DNA of 64,000 nt from Sphingopyxis sp. OAS728 (GTDB taxonomy: Bacteria; Pseudomonadota; Alphaproteobacteria; Sphingomonadales; Sphingomonadaceae), in the NCBI RefSeq assembly GCF_014873485.1, contig NZ_JADBDT010000001.1, positions 2,852,001 through 2,916,000 on the forward strand. Direction: 5' to 3'. The first letter of the stretch is position 1. Each line of letters begins with the position of its first letter. Under the pieces are notes generated by a model, which saw only the letters and a list, made by a program, of their open reading frames with translations, was not told where the DNA came from and searched no databases. Shown piece after piece: positions 8,906 to 17,254 of this stretch. The position numbers and the translations under genes were made by a program.

Positions 8906-9183
8906 TGTTCGAATATATCCTCCGCCTGCTCATCCTGCTGCCGCTCGTCGGCGGCATGGCATGGGGCAGCCTGTTGCTGTGGAAGCGCGTCCAGATGGGC
9001 GTGCCGCTCGTCGGTGGTGCCAACAAGACCCGCGCCGTCGAAATGATCGACGTGCTGCCGCTCGGTCCCGGCTCGAAGCTCGCGGTGGTCGAATTCGCCG
9101 GGCAGCGCGTCCTGATCGCGGTCTCGCGCAACGGCATCACGCGGATCGCCGACGACAGTCAGGGCGATTTCCATGCGGACTGA
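8905..9183 (+). CDS. fliO: Flagellar export protein FliO
   Basis: FliO is a small membrane protein that helps FliP assemble into the export gate. The 92-residue product has one N-terminal membrane helix (about residues 5-25) followed by a FliO-type cytoplasmic domain (RAVEMIDVLPLGPGSKLAVV). It sits between fliN and fliP and overlaps fliP by 11 bases. It is short, which is common for FliO. Confidence 0.88.
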   Translation: MFEYILRLLILLPLVGGMAWGSLLLWKRVQMGVPLVGGANKTRAVEMIDVLPLGPGSKLAVVEFAGQRVLIAVSRNGITRIADDSQGDFHAD

Positions 9184-9943
9184 TCGCCGCTTCTGGATGC
9201 GCGCCGCGGCGCTCGCCGGCGGCGCCGCGCTGCTCTGCGCCGCGCCCGCCGCTTATGCGCAGGCCGCCGACGGCCTCAGCCGCGCCGTCGGCGAAATCGG
9301 CGGCGACGGCCGGCCGTTGAGCCTGTCGCTCCAGATCCTCGTCCTGATGAGCCTGCTGACGGTGCTGCCGTCACTGCTCCTGATGATGACCAGCTTCACG
9401 CGCATCATCATCGTGCTGTCGATTCTGCGCCATGCGTTGGGATTGCAACAGACGCCACCGAACCAGGTGCTCGTCGGTTTGAGCCTCTTTCTCTCGCTGT
9501 TCGTGATGCAGCCGGTGATCAGCGAAGTGAACCGCGTCGCGATCGAGCCTTATGGCCAGGAACAGATCGATATCGGCGAAGCGGTCTCGCGCTCGGGCAC
9601 CGCGCTCCACGGCTTCATGATGAAGCAGACGCGTAAGACCGACCTGATGATGTTCGCCAAGATCGCGAAGGCGCCGACCTATGCGAGCCCCAAGGACGTG
9701 CCCTTCTCGATCCTGCTGCCCGCCTTTGTCACCAGCGAACTCAAGACCGCGTTCCAGATCGGCTTCCTGATCTTCCTGCCCTTCCTCGTCATCGACCTTA
9801 TTGTCGCCTCGGCGCTGATGTCCCTCGGTATGATGATGTTGTCGCCGACGATCATCTCGATGCCCTTCAAGCTGCTGCTCTTCGTCCTCGTCGACGGCTG
9901 GGCGCTGACGATGGGATCGCTTGCATCCTCCTTCGTGAGTTAG
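9173..9943 (+). CDS. fliP: Flagellar export gate protein FliP
   Basis: FliP forms the core channel of the flagellar type III export gate with FliQ and FliR. The 256-residue protein begins with a cleavable signal sequence (about residues 1-30, ending in A-Y-A-Q), as FliP usually does. The family stretch MTSFTRIIIVLSILRHALG, with the Q-Q-T-P-P-N-Q-V motif behind it, is present, as are the C-terminal membrane helices with PFKLLLFVLVDGW. Confidence 0.97.
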   Translation: MRTDRRFWMRAAALAGGAALLCAAPAAYAQAADGLSRAVGEIGGDGRPLSLSLQILVLMSLLTVLPSLLLMMTSFTRIIIVLSILRHALGLQQTPPNQVLVGLSLFLSLFVMQPVISEVNRVAIEPYGQEQIDIGEAVSRSGTALHGFMMKQTRKTDLMMFAKIAKAPTYASPKDVPFSILLPAFVTSELKTAFQIGFLIFLPFLVIDLIVASALMSLGMMMLSPTIISMPFKLLLFVLVDGWALTMGSLASSFVS

Positions 9944-9947
9944 CGGG

Positions 9948-10217
9948 ATGGAGGCCGACTATTTCATCGGGGTCGCGCAGCAGTCGTTGTGGATCCTCGC
10001 GCTCGCGTCGGCGCCGCTGCTGCTGCCGGTGCTCGTCATCGGCGTGCTGCTCGGCATGGTGCAGGCGGCGACGTCAATCAACGAACAGACTTTGACCTTT
10101 GTGCCCAAGCTGATCGTCGCGGCGATCTGCCTCGCGATCTTCGGCGGCAGCATCCTCGTCCTGCTCACCGATTTCACCCGCGAGCTATTCGCGCAGATCC
10201 CCAGCCTGGTGAAGTAA
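9948..10217 (+). CDS. fliQ: Flagellar export gate protein FliQ
   Basis: FliQ is a small export-gate subunit. The 89-residue product has two membrane helices (about residues 14-38 and 50-75). Between them is the conserved stretch QAATSINEQTLTFVPKL. It starts 4 bases after fliP and is followed by fliR after 7 bases. Confidence 0.96.
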   Translation: MEADYFIGVAQQSLWILALASAPLLLPVLVIGVLLGMVQAATSINEQTLTFVPKLIVAAICLAIFGGSILVLLTDFTRELFAQIPSLVK

Positions 10218-10224
10218 TCCGGGG

Positions 10225-11004
10225 ATGAATCCCGCCGACATCCCGAATATCGAGGCGATGCTCCAGCTGTGGATGCTGGGGATGATCCGTCCCGGCGCCG
10301 CGTTCATCGCCGCGCCCGTGTTCGGTGCGACGAGCGTGCCGGTACAACTGCGGCTGGTGATCGCGCTCGCGGTCGGGGTGCCCGCGGTCGCGGCGTCGGG
10401 CATGGCGCTGCCGCCCGAAGGGATCGTCTCGGTCCCGGGCTTTTTCCTCATCATCGGCGAGGTCGTGATCGGGCTCGCGATGGGCTTCGTGCTCCAGATG
10501 GGTCTCGCCGCGGCGCTGATCGCGGGCGAGGCGATCAGCAACGCGATGGGCCTCGGCTTCGCATCGATGGTCGATCCGCTGAGCGGCGCATCAAGTTCGG
10601 CGATCGGCCAGTTCCTGTCGATGATGGCCACCGCATTGTTCCTTGCCGCCGACGGCCATCTCGTGCTGATCGACATCGTCGTCGACAGCTATATCGCACT
10701 CCCGCCCGGCAATGCCTTTCCGTCGTGGGATGCGATCGGCGGGCTGATCCGTTTCGGCAGCCTGATGTTCGCCGCCGGACTGACGATTGCGATGCCCGTC
10801 GGCTTCGTCCTCATCCTCGTACAGATCATCATGGGCGTCATCGGCCGCTCGGCCCCAGCGCTCAACCTGTTCGCGGTCGGCATCCCCGCGACGCTGCTCG
10901 CCGGCATCGTGCTGCTCGGCGTTGCGACGCCCGCGATGGCCGAGGCGATTGCGCGCATCCTGTCCGACGCGCTCGACGCCGCGCGCATGGTGGCGGGGAT
11001 CTGA
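10225..11004 (+). CDS. fliR: Flagellar export gate protein FliR
   Basis: FliR is the third core subunit of the export gate. The 259-residue protein is very hydrophobic, with about six membrane segments. It carries the FliR/SpaR family stretches R-P-G-A-A-F and G-E-A-I-S-N-A-M-G-L-G-F-A-S-M-V-D-P, and the segment G-R-S-A-P-A-L-N-L-F near residue 210. Length and place between fliQ and flhB are standard. Confidence 0.96.
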   Translation: MNPADIPNIEAMLQLWMLGMIRPGAAFIAAPVFGATSVPVQLRLVIALAVGVPAVAASGMALPPEGIVSVPGFFLIIGEVVIGLAMGFVLQMGLAAALIAGEAISNAMGLGFASMVDPLSGASSSAIGQFLSMMATALFLAADGHLVLIDIVVDSYIALPPGNAFPSWDAIGGLIRFGSLMFAAGLTIAMPVGFVLILVQIIMGVIGRSAPALNLFAVGIPATLLAGIVLLGVATPAMAEAIARILSDALDAARMVAGI

Positions 11005-11007
11005 ACC

Positions 11008-12147
11008 ATGTCGGGCACGACCGAGAAGGACCAGAAAACCGAACAGCCGACGGCAAAGAAGCTGGCGGACTCGAAGCGCGAAGGCGATGTGCTGATGTCG
11101 CGCGAATTGGCGACGGCGCTGATGATGCTCGCCGCAGCGGGATGGATGATCGCTGCGGGCGGCTGGTTCGTCCAGTCGGCGGGCGACCTGCTTCGCCGCG
11201 GTCTGACCTTGACCACCGCCGACGTCGCCGATTTCGCGCCCGCCGAAGCGCTGATGCGCAACGGCGCAGAAATATTGCTTCCGCTTGCAAGCCTGTTCGC
11301 GCTCACGCTGGGTGCCGCGGTCGCGGGCCCGGCGATGCTCGGGTCGATCGGCTGGCGCGGTAAGGCCCTCCACTTCAAGGGCAACCGGATGAACCCGATG
11401 AGCGGGCTCAAGCGGATGTTCGGGATGCAGGGTCTCACCGAACTCGGCAAGGCCCTGGCGAAAGTGGTGCTGCTCGGCACCATCGGTTACTGGCTCGTCC
11501 TGAATAGCCTGCCGGCGATCATGACGATGGCATCGACCGACCTGATCGGTGCGATCGGCCTCGCCGGGAAGGAAATCGGCCATGCGATGCTGACGCTCGC
11601 CGGCGGGCTGGTCGTCATCGCGCTGATCGATGTGCCGGTGCAGTGGTTCACGCGCAACCAGCGGCTAATGATGAGCAAGCAGGAAGTGAAGGAAGAGATG
11701 CGCCAGTCCGACGGCGCCCCCGAACTCAAACAGGCGCAGCGCCAGCGCGCGCACGAGATTTTGAGCGGGTCGGCGCGCAAGGCGGTGTCCGACGCGACAG
11801 TCGTGCTCACCAACCCGACGCATTTCTCGGTCGCGCTGCGCTATCGCCCCGGCGTCGACGCGGCGCCGGTCGTCGTTGCGCGCGGGCGCGGCGATGTCGC
11901 GCTATCGATCCGCGAACTGGCCCGCACCGCGAACGTCCCGCTGCTCGAATATCCGGCGCTCACCCGCGCCATCTATTTCACCGCGCGCGCCGGGCGCGTG
12001 ATCCCCGAGGAATTGTTCGTCGCGGTCGCCACCGTGCTCGCCTTCGTGTTCCAGCTCGAACGCGCCGCCGCCGAGGGCACCGCGCAGCCCGCGGTCGACG
12101 TGCCCCCCTCGCACCGTTTCGATCCCGAAGGGCGCCGTCAGGCTTAA
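11008..12147 (+). CDS. flhB: Flagellar export switch protein FlhB
   Basis: FlhB is the export-gate subunit that changes substrate specificity after the hook is complete. The 379 residues begin with the usual hydrophilic tip (EKDQKTEQPTAKKL), have four membrane helices, and then a cytoplasmic domain. The self-cleavage motif NPTH is at residues 269-272. It is the last gene of the fliE operon, and the fliD promoter overlaps its stop codon. Confidence 0.97.
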   Translation: MSGTTEKDQKTEQPTAKKLADSKREGDVLMSRELATALMMLAAAGWMIAAGGWFVQSAGDLLRRGLTLTTADVADFAPAEALMRNGAEILLPLASLFALTLGAAVAGPAMLGSIGWRGKALHFKGNRMNPMSGLKRMFGMQGLTELGKALAKVVLLGTIGYWLVLNSLPAIMTMASTDLIGAIGLAGKEIGHAMLTLAGGLVVIALIDVPVQWFTRNQRLMMSKQEVKEEMRQSDGAPELKQAQRQRAHEILSGSARKAVSDATVVLTNPTHFSVALRYRPGVDAAPVVVARGRGDVALSIRELARTANVPLLEYPALTRAIYFTARAGRVIPEELFVAVATVLAFVFQLERAAAEGTAQPAVDVPPSHRFDPEGRRQA

Positions 12148-12170
12148 ACTTGTCCGCGCGCCGCCGTTAA
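12144..12170 (+). promoter_or_regulatory. Sigma-28 (FliA) promoter of fliDS
   Basis: TTAA (12144-12147), 15 bases, then GCCGTTAA (12163-12170). It has the same form as the fliC promoter. The -35 part overlaps the flhB stop codon. Transcription would begin about 15 bases before the fliD ATG. Confidence 0.82.
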
Positions 12171-12192
12171 GGGGTTCGAAGGATATTTTGCC

Positions 12193-13563
12193 ATGGTCAG
12201 TTCTATCGCCAACAGCCTCGGCTTCGGGTCGGGCCTCGATGTCAAACAGCTCGTCACCGACCTGTCGAACGCGTCGCGCGATCCCAAGATCAAGCGGATG
12301 ACCGAGCTCACCCAGGCGAACCAGACGCGGATCAGCGCGCTGGCCCAGGCACGCTCGAACCTCGATGGCTTCGCCGATTCGCTCAGCCAGATGGTATCCG
12401 ACGGTACGTTGCGCAGCACGCCGACGGTGTCCGACGAAAGCGTGCTCGGCGCCACCAGCCGCGCGGGCCTTTCGGCCGACAGCTTCGCCGCGACCGTCGT
12501 GGTGAACCAGCTTGCCCGCGCGCAGACCAACTATTCGGGCATCGTCGCCGACAAAGCGGCCGCGATCGGCGCGGGCACGATGACGCTGACCGTCGGCGGC
12601 GTCGCCAAGACGATCACCATCGGCGCCACGAACAACAGCCTCGAAGGGTTGGCCAATGCGATCAATGCGAGCGGCGCCGGCGTCACCGCGTCGATCGTCG
12701 CCGACGAAGGCGGCCACCGCCTGATCGTCAAAGGTCCGACGGGTGAAGTCGGCGCCTTCACCCTCACCGCCGACGCCGGTGCCGACCCCGGCCTGACGGC
12801 CTTTTCGACCAGCGGCGGCATGACCGTTGGCCAGACCGCCACCAACGCCGAATTCACGATCGACGGCGTGGCATTCAGCCGCGCAAACAACATCGTCGAC
12901 GATGTCATCCCGGGCATGTCGCTCACGCTGAAAAAGGCGGCGCCGGGTCAGGGCGTCGACATCGGCGCGAGCCGCCCGCTCGACATGATCAAGCAGACCG
13001 TCGGCGATTTCGTCTCGGTCTATAACCAGCTCAAGAAAAGCCTTGTCACGGCCTCCAGTTTTGCTGGGGCGGCCACATCGCTGCGCGAGCTCGAACGCGA
13101 GCTGCAGGGTCTCGTCAACAAAGTGCTCACGAGTCACGGCAGCATCAACAAGCTGTCCGACATCGGCATTTCGACAACCAAGGACGGCCTGCTTTCGGTC
13201 GACAACGCCAAGCTCGACAAGGTGCTCGCCAGCGATGCCGGCGCGGTCGAGGCGTTGTTCAATCCGCGGCGCGATGCGACGCACACCCAATTGAGCGATC
13301 CCGGCATCGCCTTTGCGCTCGACGCGATCCGCGACAAGGCGGTCGGCGTCAATGGCGCGATCGATCGCGTGTCGAAATCGCTCGATGCGAAAAAGGAAAG
13401 CCTCGCCGACCAGCTCGAAAAGATCGAAGAGCGCGAGAGCGCCTATAAGGCGGGGCTCGAGAAGAAATATGGCTCGCTCGAAGCCAAGCTCGCGGCGTTC
13501 AAGGCGACGCAATCCTATCTCGAACAGCAAATCAAGCTCTGGAACAACCAGGGTAACGATTAA
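12193..13563 (+). CDS. fliD: Flagellar filament cap protein FliD (HAP2)
   Basis: FliD caps the filament tip and helps flagellin fold into place. The 456 residues show the FliD N-terminal signature (SLGFGSGLDVKQLVTDL) and the C-terminal FliD domain (about residues 220-440), ending in a coiled coil rich in Lys and Glu with ATQSYLEQQIKLWN. Length is normal. It has its own sigma-28 promoter and is followed by fliS. Confidence 0.95.
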   Translation: MVSSIANSLGFGSGLDVKQLVTDLSNASRDPKIKRMTELTQANQTRISALAQARSNLDGFADSLSQMVSDGTLRSTPTVSDESVLGATSRAGLSADSFAATVVVNQLARAQTNYSGIVADKAAAIGAGTMTLTVGGVAKTITIGATNNSLEGLANAINASGAGVTASIVADEGGHRLIVKGPTGEVGAFTLTADAGADPGLTAFSTSGGMTVGQTATNAEFTIDGVAFSRANNIVDDVIPGMSLTLKKAAPGQGVDIGASRPLDMIKQTVGDFVSVYNQLKKSLVTASSFAGAATSLRELERELQGLVNKVLTSHGSINKLSDIGISTTKDGLLSVDNAKLDKVLASDAGAVEALFNPRRDATHTQLSDPGIAFALDAIRDKAVGVNGAIDRVSKSLDAKKESLADQLEKIEERESAYKAGLEKKYGSLEAKLAAFKATQSYLEQQIKLWNNQGND

Positions 13564-13574
13564 GGACCGCCGAC

Positions 13575-13964
13575 GTGACCGCTACCGCCTCGACCGTCCG
13601 GGCGACCGGACTTTATCGCCGATTGCAGAACGAAAGCCGTGCCGCGGCCGCCGATCCCATCGAACTCGTCACCATGCTCTACGACGAGCTGGAGACCGCC
13701 GTCGGCGTGCTGGGGGCGATGGTGCGCCAGGGACAACGCATTTCGGCGACCGAGCCGGCGCATCGCGCGCGCGCGATCCTGATCGGCCTCGACGTCAATC
13801 TCGACCGCGACAAGGGCGGCGATGTCGCGACCGCGTTGTCGCGCGTCTATCGCAGCATGCGCCGCAAGCTCGACGATGCGGTGGCCGCGAACAGCGCCGA
13901 CGCGCTGTCCGAGCTGCTCGAAGGCATTTTGACGATCAGCGCGGCGTGGCGCCAGCTTCGCTAG
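13575..13964 (+). CDS. fliS: Flagellin export chaperone FliS
   Basis: FliS binds the C-terminal helix of flagellin and keeps it unfolded before export. The 129-residue product begins with GTG and is all helical. It has family features: an ADPIELVTMLYDEL helix near the N-terminus and an RRKLDDAVAANSADALSELL segment. It lies 11 bases after fliD, in the usual fliDS pair, and shares its sigma-28 promoter. Confidence 0.92.
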   Translation: MTATASTVRATGLYRRLQNESRAAAADPIELVTMLYDELETAVGVLGAMVRQGQRISATEPAHRARAILIGLDVNLDRDKGGDVATALSRVYRSMRRKLDDAVAANSADALSELLEGILTISAAWRQLR

Positions 13965-13987
13965 AGGTTTTTTCCACTGACGTGGAA

Positions 13988-14066
13988 CGGCACCGGCCCG
14001 CTCCCCCACCCAGCCTCCCATAGAATACTATGTCGGGAGGCTGGGCGGGGGAGCGGGCCGGTGCCG
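13988..14066. terminator. Very long GC-rich hairpin between fliS and flbD
   Basis: Two 32-base arms (13988-14019 and 14035-14066) are inverted copies with a single mismatch, around a 15-base AT-rich loop. It separates the convergent genes fliS and flbD, so a two-way terminator is the simple reading. Arms this long and this exact go beyond what termination needs. Confidence 0.7.
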
Positions 14067-14089
14067 CATATGAAGAACGCCCGCTGGTT

Positions 14090-14124
14090 ACCCGGCCGCC
14101 CAAGGTGGGGATGGGCGGCCGGGT
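14090..14124. repeat. Second hairpin next to the fliS/flbD hairpin
   Basis: A perfect 12-base inverted repeat (ACCCGGCCGCCC at 14090-14101 and its complement at 14113-14124) encloses an 11-base loop. It lies 24 bases from the larger hairpin, on the flbD side, and may act with it. No clear T-tract follows on either strand. Confidence 0.65.
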
Positions 14125-14187
14125 GGTGCGGGAGCGGACCAGAGCTCCCTTTTTCAGCGGGTGCTGAAACTCGTATCGCGGGCCGGG

Positions 14188-15246
14188 TCAGGCGGCCTGC
14201 TGGTGAACGCCATATTTGCGCATCTTTTCGATCAGCGTCGTGCGCTTCAGCGTGAGCAGGCGCGCCGCTTCGGAAATGATGCCGTCGGCGAGGTCGAGCG
14301 CGACGTGAATCTGCTCGAGCTCGATCGTTTCGATCTCGCGCTTGAGGTCGATCGGGCGGCCCGGCGCTGGCGTCTTGGCGTAGGGCGCAGCCGCGGCCAC
14401 ATCGTCCGCGCTGGCCGGCACCGCGGCGGGACTGCTGGGGACAGCCCGCCGCGGCGCCAGCGCTGCGGTGGGGTTCAAAAGCATGGCGACGTCGTCGAGG
14501 CCGAGCGTCTCGCCGCCATGGAGAACACTGGCGCGCTCCACAAAATTCCTGAGTTCGCGGACATTGCCCGGCCAAGCATGCTGCATCAGCAACGCCATCG
14601 CCGCATCGTCGAAACGGCATTTGGCATCGGCAGGCATCTGGCGCTGGAAATGGCGGATCAGGGCGGGAATATCCTCGGCGCGGTTGGCAAGGCTGGGGAC
14701 CTGAAGCACAACCACGCCGAGCCGGAAGAACAGGTCTTCGCGGAATTTGCCATCGGCGATCGCGGCGCCGAGATCCTGGTGGGTGGCCGAAATGACGCGG
14801 ACGTCGACGGCCTTCACATCGCTGCTGCCGACGCGGACGATCGTCCGGTCTTCGAGCACGCGGAGCAGTTTGACCTGCATGTCGAAACGCATGTCGCCGA
14901 TTTCGTCGAGGAAGAGCGTGCCGCCCTCGGTCGCTTCGAAATGGCCGATGCGGCGGGCATGGGCGCCGGTGAAGCTGCCCTTTTCATGCCCGAAGAGTTC
15001 GGATTCGATCAGTTCGCCAGGGATGGCGCCGCAGTTGATCGCGGAGAACGCCTTGCCGGCGCGGGCGCCTTCATTGTGGATCGCACGGGCAACAAGTTCC
15101 TTGCCCGAGCCCGACGGGCCGCAGAGCATCACCGAGGCGTTCGAGCGCGCCACGCGGCGGATCATCTCGCGCAGCCGGCAAGCCGCCTCGCTCGTGCCGA
15201 TGATCAGCGCTTCGAGCGCTGCGTTTTCATTCTGCCCCAGTGTCAT
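14188..15246 (-). CDS. flbD: Sigma-54-dependent flagellar activator, FlbD/FleQ type, without receiver domain
   Basis: This is an AAA+ activator that opens sigma-54 promoters, most likely those of the flagellar operons here. From the ATG at 15246 it has 352 residues: an AAA+ domain with Walker A (GPSGSGKE, residues 43-50), the sigma-54 contact loop GSFTGA (90-95, a variant of GAFTGA) and Walker B with LFLDEIGD (about 112-118). A Fis-type helix-turn-helix lies at the C-terminus (RLLTLKRTTLIEKMRKYGV). The N-terminal receiver domain of Caulobacter FlbD is missing. An alternative GTG at 15258 adds four residues; the ATG has the better ribosome site (GGAG). Confidence 0.9.
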   Translation of the reverse strand: MTLGQNENAALEALIIGTSEAACRLREMIRRVARSNASVMLCGPSGSGKELVARAIHNEGARAGKAFSAINCGAIPGELIESELFGHEKGSFTGAHARRIGHFEATEGGTLFLDEIGDMRFDMQVKLLRVLEDRTIVRVGSSDVKAVDVRVISATHQDLGAAIADGKFREDLFFRLGVVVLQVPSLANRAEDIPALIRHFQRQMPADAKCRFDDAAMALLMQHAWPGNVRELRNFVERASVLHGGETLGLDDVAMLLNPTAALAPRRAVPSSPAAVPASADDVAAAAPYAKTPAPGRPIDLKREIETIELEQIHVALDLADGIISEAARLLTLKRTTLIEKMRKYGVHQQAA

Positions 15247-15322
15247 TTCAGTCTCCACCGCACCGCCCGCTCGGTGCCCCCTTCGATGGATTGATGAATT
15301 GACGAAATTGGTAAACGAAAGC

Positions 15323-15349
15323 TTATCGGCCGTTAGCTAACTCATTCAA
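15323..15349 (-). promoter_or_regulatory. Possible sigma-28 promoter of flbD
   Basis: On the minus strand: TTGA, 15 bases, then GCCGATAA. The -10 box matches the FliA consensus at all eight positions, but the -35 box at only two or three of four. It lies about 75 bases upstream of the flbD start. If real, FliA would feed back on the activator. GATAAG could also serve sigma-70. Confidence 0.4.
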
Positions 15350-15369
15350 AACAAAGAGATATTACCATA

Positions 15370-15420
15370 TTGGCAGCAATTGGCGCGCAATCGCGTTAAC
15401 CGTCTCCGATATGCTGCCAA
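15370..15420. promoter_or_regulatory. Inverted repeat upstream of flbD
   Basis: TTGGCAGCA (15370-15378) and TGCTGCCAA (15412-15420) are exact inverted copies 33 bases apart. They lie between the end of motB and the flbD promoter region, where a regulator (perhaps FlbD itself) could bind and loop. Function is not shown by the sequence. Confidence 0.35.
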
Positions 15421-15440
15421 ACTGGCACTAATTGCTTCGC

Positions 15441-16289
15441 CTATCGCCAGCCCAGCGTGATCGAGATGCGGCGGTTGCGCGGATCGAATCGGTCGGAGGG
15501 GACATAGGGCTCGCGATCGGCCACCCCTTCGATTCGCGAAAAGCGTTCCGACGCGATGCCGCGAAACTCGAGATAGTGGCGCGTCACCTCGGCGCGATCG
15601 ACCGACAGGCGCCAGTTGTTCGTACCCGATTTCGCTGACCAGGGCGCCGAATCGGTGTGGCCGCGAACCATCACCCGGTTCGATACCGCCGCGACGGGCT
15701 TCGCAATCTCGCGGAACAGCCGCGCGCCGTCGGGGGTCAGCTGGCTGGTGCCGATCACGAACATCGAGAAGTCGGCATCGTCGACGACGTCGATGCGCAG
15801 CCCCTCGATCGTTTCGGTAAAGCGCAGGTTCGGCGCCAGGCGCTTGAGATCGCCCTTGCTCTGCAATTGGTCCATCAGCGTCTGGGCAAGCTTCCTGAAC
15901 TGCTGCTTGTCGCTCGCGCGCTCGCGCCCCGACGCTTCGCGCGGGCCGCCGTCGGCGTCGCGCGGGATCGTCATCGCGCGCGTCCCCGTCTGCGCCGCGC
16001 CGTGCGGATATTTGTCGACCGAGACCAGCGAGTCGCCGCCGAACAGACCGTTCGACCCGGCGGTGTCCTGTTTGGTCTGGACGATCGTCGGCGCGAAATA
16101 GTCGGCGAGCGCCTTGCGCTGCGCCTCGTTCGTCGCGCCGAGCAGCCACATCAACAGGAAGAAGGCCATCATCGCGGTGACGAAGTCGGCATAGGCGACT
16201 TTCCACGCGCCGCCGTGATGGCCGCCATGCGCTTCCTGGATCACCTTCTTGACGATGATCGGCCGCGGCATGTTGGGACGCGCGGCCAT
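15441..16289 (-). CDS. motB: Flagellar motor stator protein MotB
   Basis: MotB anchors the stator to peptidoglycan and provides the proton site. The 282-residue protein has one membrane helix (about residues 31-51) holding the essential Asp35 in YADFVTAMMAFFLLMWLL. A C-terminal OmpA-like domain carries the RGHTDSAP motif and a W-R-L-S-x-x-R-A segment. The start overlaps the motA stop (ATGA). The Asp in the helix points to a proton-driven motor of MotB type. Confidence 0.96.
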   Translation of the reverse strand: MAARPNMPRPIIVKKVIQEAHGGHHGGAWKVAYADFVTAMMAFFLLMWLLGATNEAQRKALADYFAPTIVQTKQDTAGSNGLFGGDSLVSVDKYPHGAAQTGTRAMTIPRDADGGPREASGRERASDKQQFRKLAQTLMDQLQSKGDLKRLAPNLRFTETIEGLRIDVVDDADFSMFVIGTSQLTPDGARLFREIAKPVAAVSNRVMVRGHTDSAPWSAKSGTNNWRLSVDRAEVTRHYLEFRGIASERFSRIEGVADREPYVPSDRFDPRNRRISITLGWR

Positions 16290-17152
16290 CAGCGACCGCG
16301 CATTCCGTCGAACACCTCAGCGAAGCTTGGCTGGTTGATGTGATCGACGCCCGATCGCGCGGCCTCGATCACCAGCGGCTGCGGGTGACCGTGGAGCGAG
16401 GCGATGATCAACTGCTTGACGGTGTGATAGATGGCGGCGTCGCTTTCGATCACCGCCTTGGCACGCGTCGCGAACGGGCCGACGAGACCGTAGGCGAGCA
16501 GCACGCCGAGAAAGGTGCCGACGAGCGCCGAGCCGATCATCGCGCCAAGGATCGCCGGCGGCTTGTCGATCGAGCCCATCGTCTTCACGACGCCGAGCAC
16601 CGCGGCAACGATGCCGAGCGCAGGAAGCGCGTCGGCGAGGCTCTGCAGCCCTTCGGCGGGCTTCATCGAATGATGATGGTGGCTCTTCAGCGCATTATCC
16701 ATCACCTCTTCGACCGCGTGCGGATCGAGCGTGCCCGACGACACGACAACGAGGCGCAGCGTGTCGCAGATCAGGTGGACGAGCGTGTCGTCCTTCAGAA
16801 GCTTGGGATATTGCTGGAAGATCGTCGAGTTTTTCGGATCCTCGATATGCGGCTCGACCGCGACGGGTCCTTCGGTGCGCATCATCTTCATCAGCGTCGA
16901 GACGAGCAGGATGCAGTCGAGATAGTCCTGCTTCTTATACTGCGGTCCCTTGAAAACCTTGGCGAGCCCGCCGCCGAGCGCCTTCAGGTCGGAGCCCGAA
17001 TTGCCGATGATCAGCGAGCCAAGCGCGGCGCCGCCGATGATCAGCATCTCGTGCGGCAGCGCGTGCATCACGGGACCCAGATTGCCCCCGGTCAGCGCGA
17101 AGCCCCCGAACACCAGCAGGATCAGTACGATTATGCCGACAACGGGAAACAT
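16289..17152 (-). CDS. motA: Flagellar motor stator protein MotA
   Basis: MotA is the membrane partner of MotB and pushes on FliG. The 287 residues have four membrane segments (two at the N-terminus, two near 170-220). The cytoplasmic charged residues that meet FliG, Arg92 and Glu100, are present in MMRTEGPVAVEPH. A short His-rich stretch (HHHH, about residue 157) lies in the loop. A sigma-28 promoter precedes the gene. Confidence 0.96.
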   Translation of the reverse strand: MFPVVGIIVLILLVFGGFALTGGNLGPVMHALPHEMLIIGGAALGSLIIGNSGSDLKALGGGLAKVFKGPQYKKQDYLDCILLVSTLMKMMRTEGPVAVEPHIEDPKNSTIFQQYPKLLKDDTLVHLICDTLRLVVVSSGTLDPHAVEEVMDNALKSHHHHSMKPAEGLQSLADALPALGIVAAVLGVVKTMGSIDKPPAILGAMIGSALVGTFLGVLLAYGLVGPFATRAKAVIESDAAIYHTVKQLIIASLHGHPQPLVIEAARSGVDHINQPSFAEVFDGMRGR

Positions 17153-17221
17153 GTGCGAGCAACTCCATTCGGGACCCGGCTGTCGAAGCCGGCCCCCGCA
17201 AATTCAGGGACGTCTTGATGA

Positions 17222-17248
17222 TTAACGGCAGCAGCGCCGCAAGATTGA
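17222..17248 (-). promoter_or_regulatory. Sigma-28 (FliA) promoter of motAB
   Basis: On the minus strand: TCAA, 15 bases, then GCCGTTAA. Spacing is exact. It is placed about 70 bases before the motA ATG and just after the flgL stop. The -10 box is identical to that of fliD. Confidence 0.8.
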
Positions 17249-17254
17249 GGGGCG

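Noticed and set aside
15262..15275. Possible minus-strand sigma-54 promoter (GG-N10-GC) next to the flbD start
   Set aside because: The -12 box is GGGC instead of TTGC, and the transcript would start inside the coding region.
15424..15437. TGGCAC followed by TTGC between motB and flbD, resembling a sigma-54 promoter
   Set aside because: The GG to GC distance is 8 bases, not 10, and it points toward motB's 3' end with no gene on the plus strand downstream.
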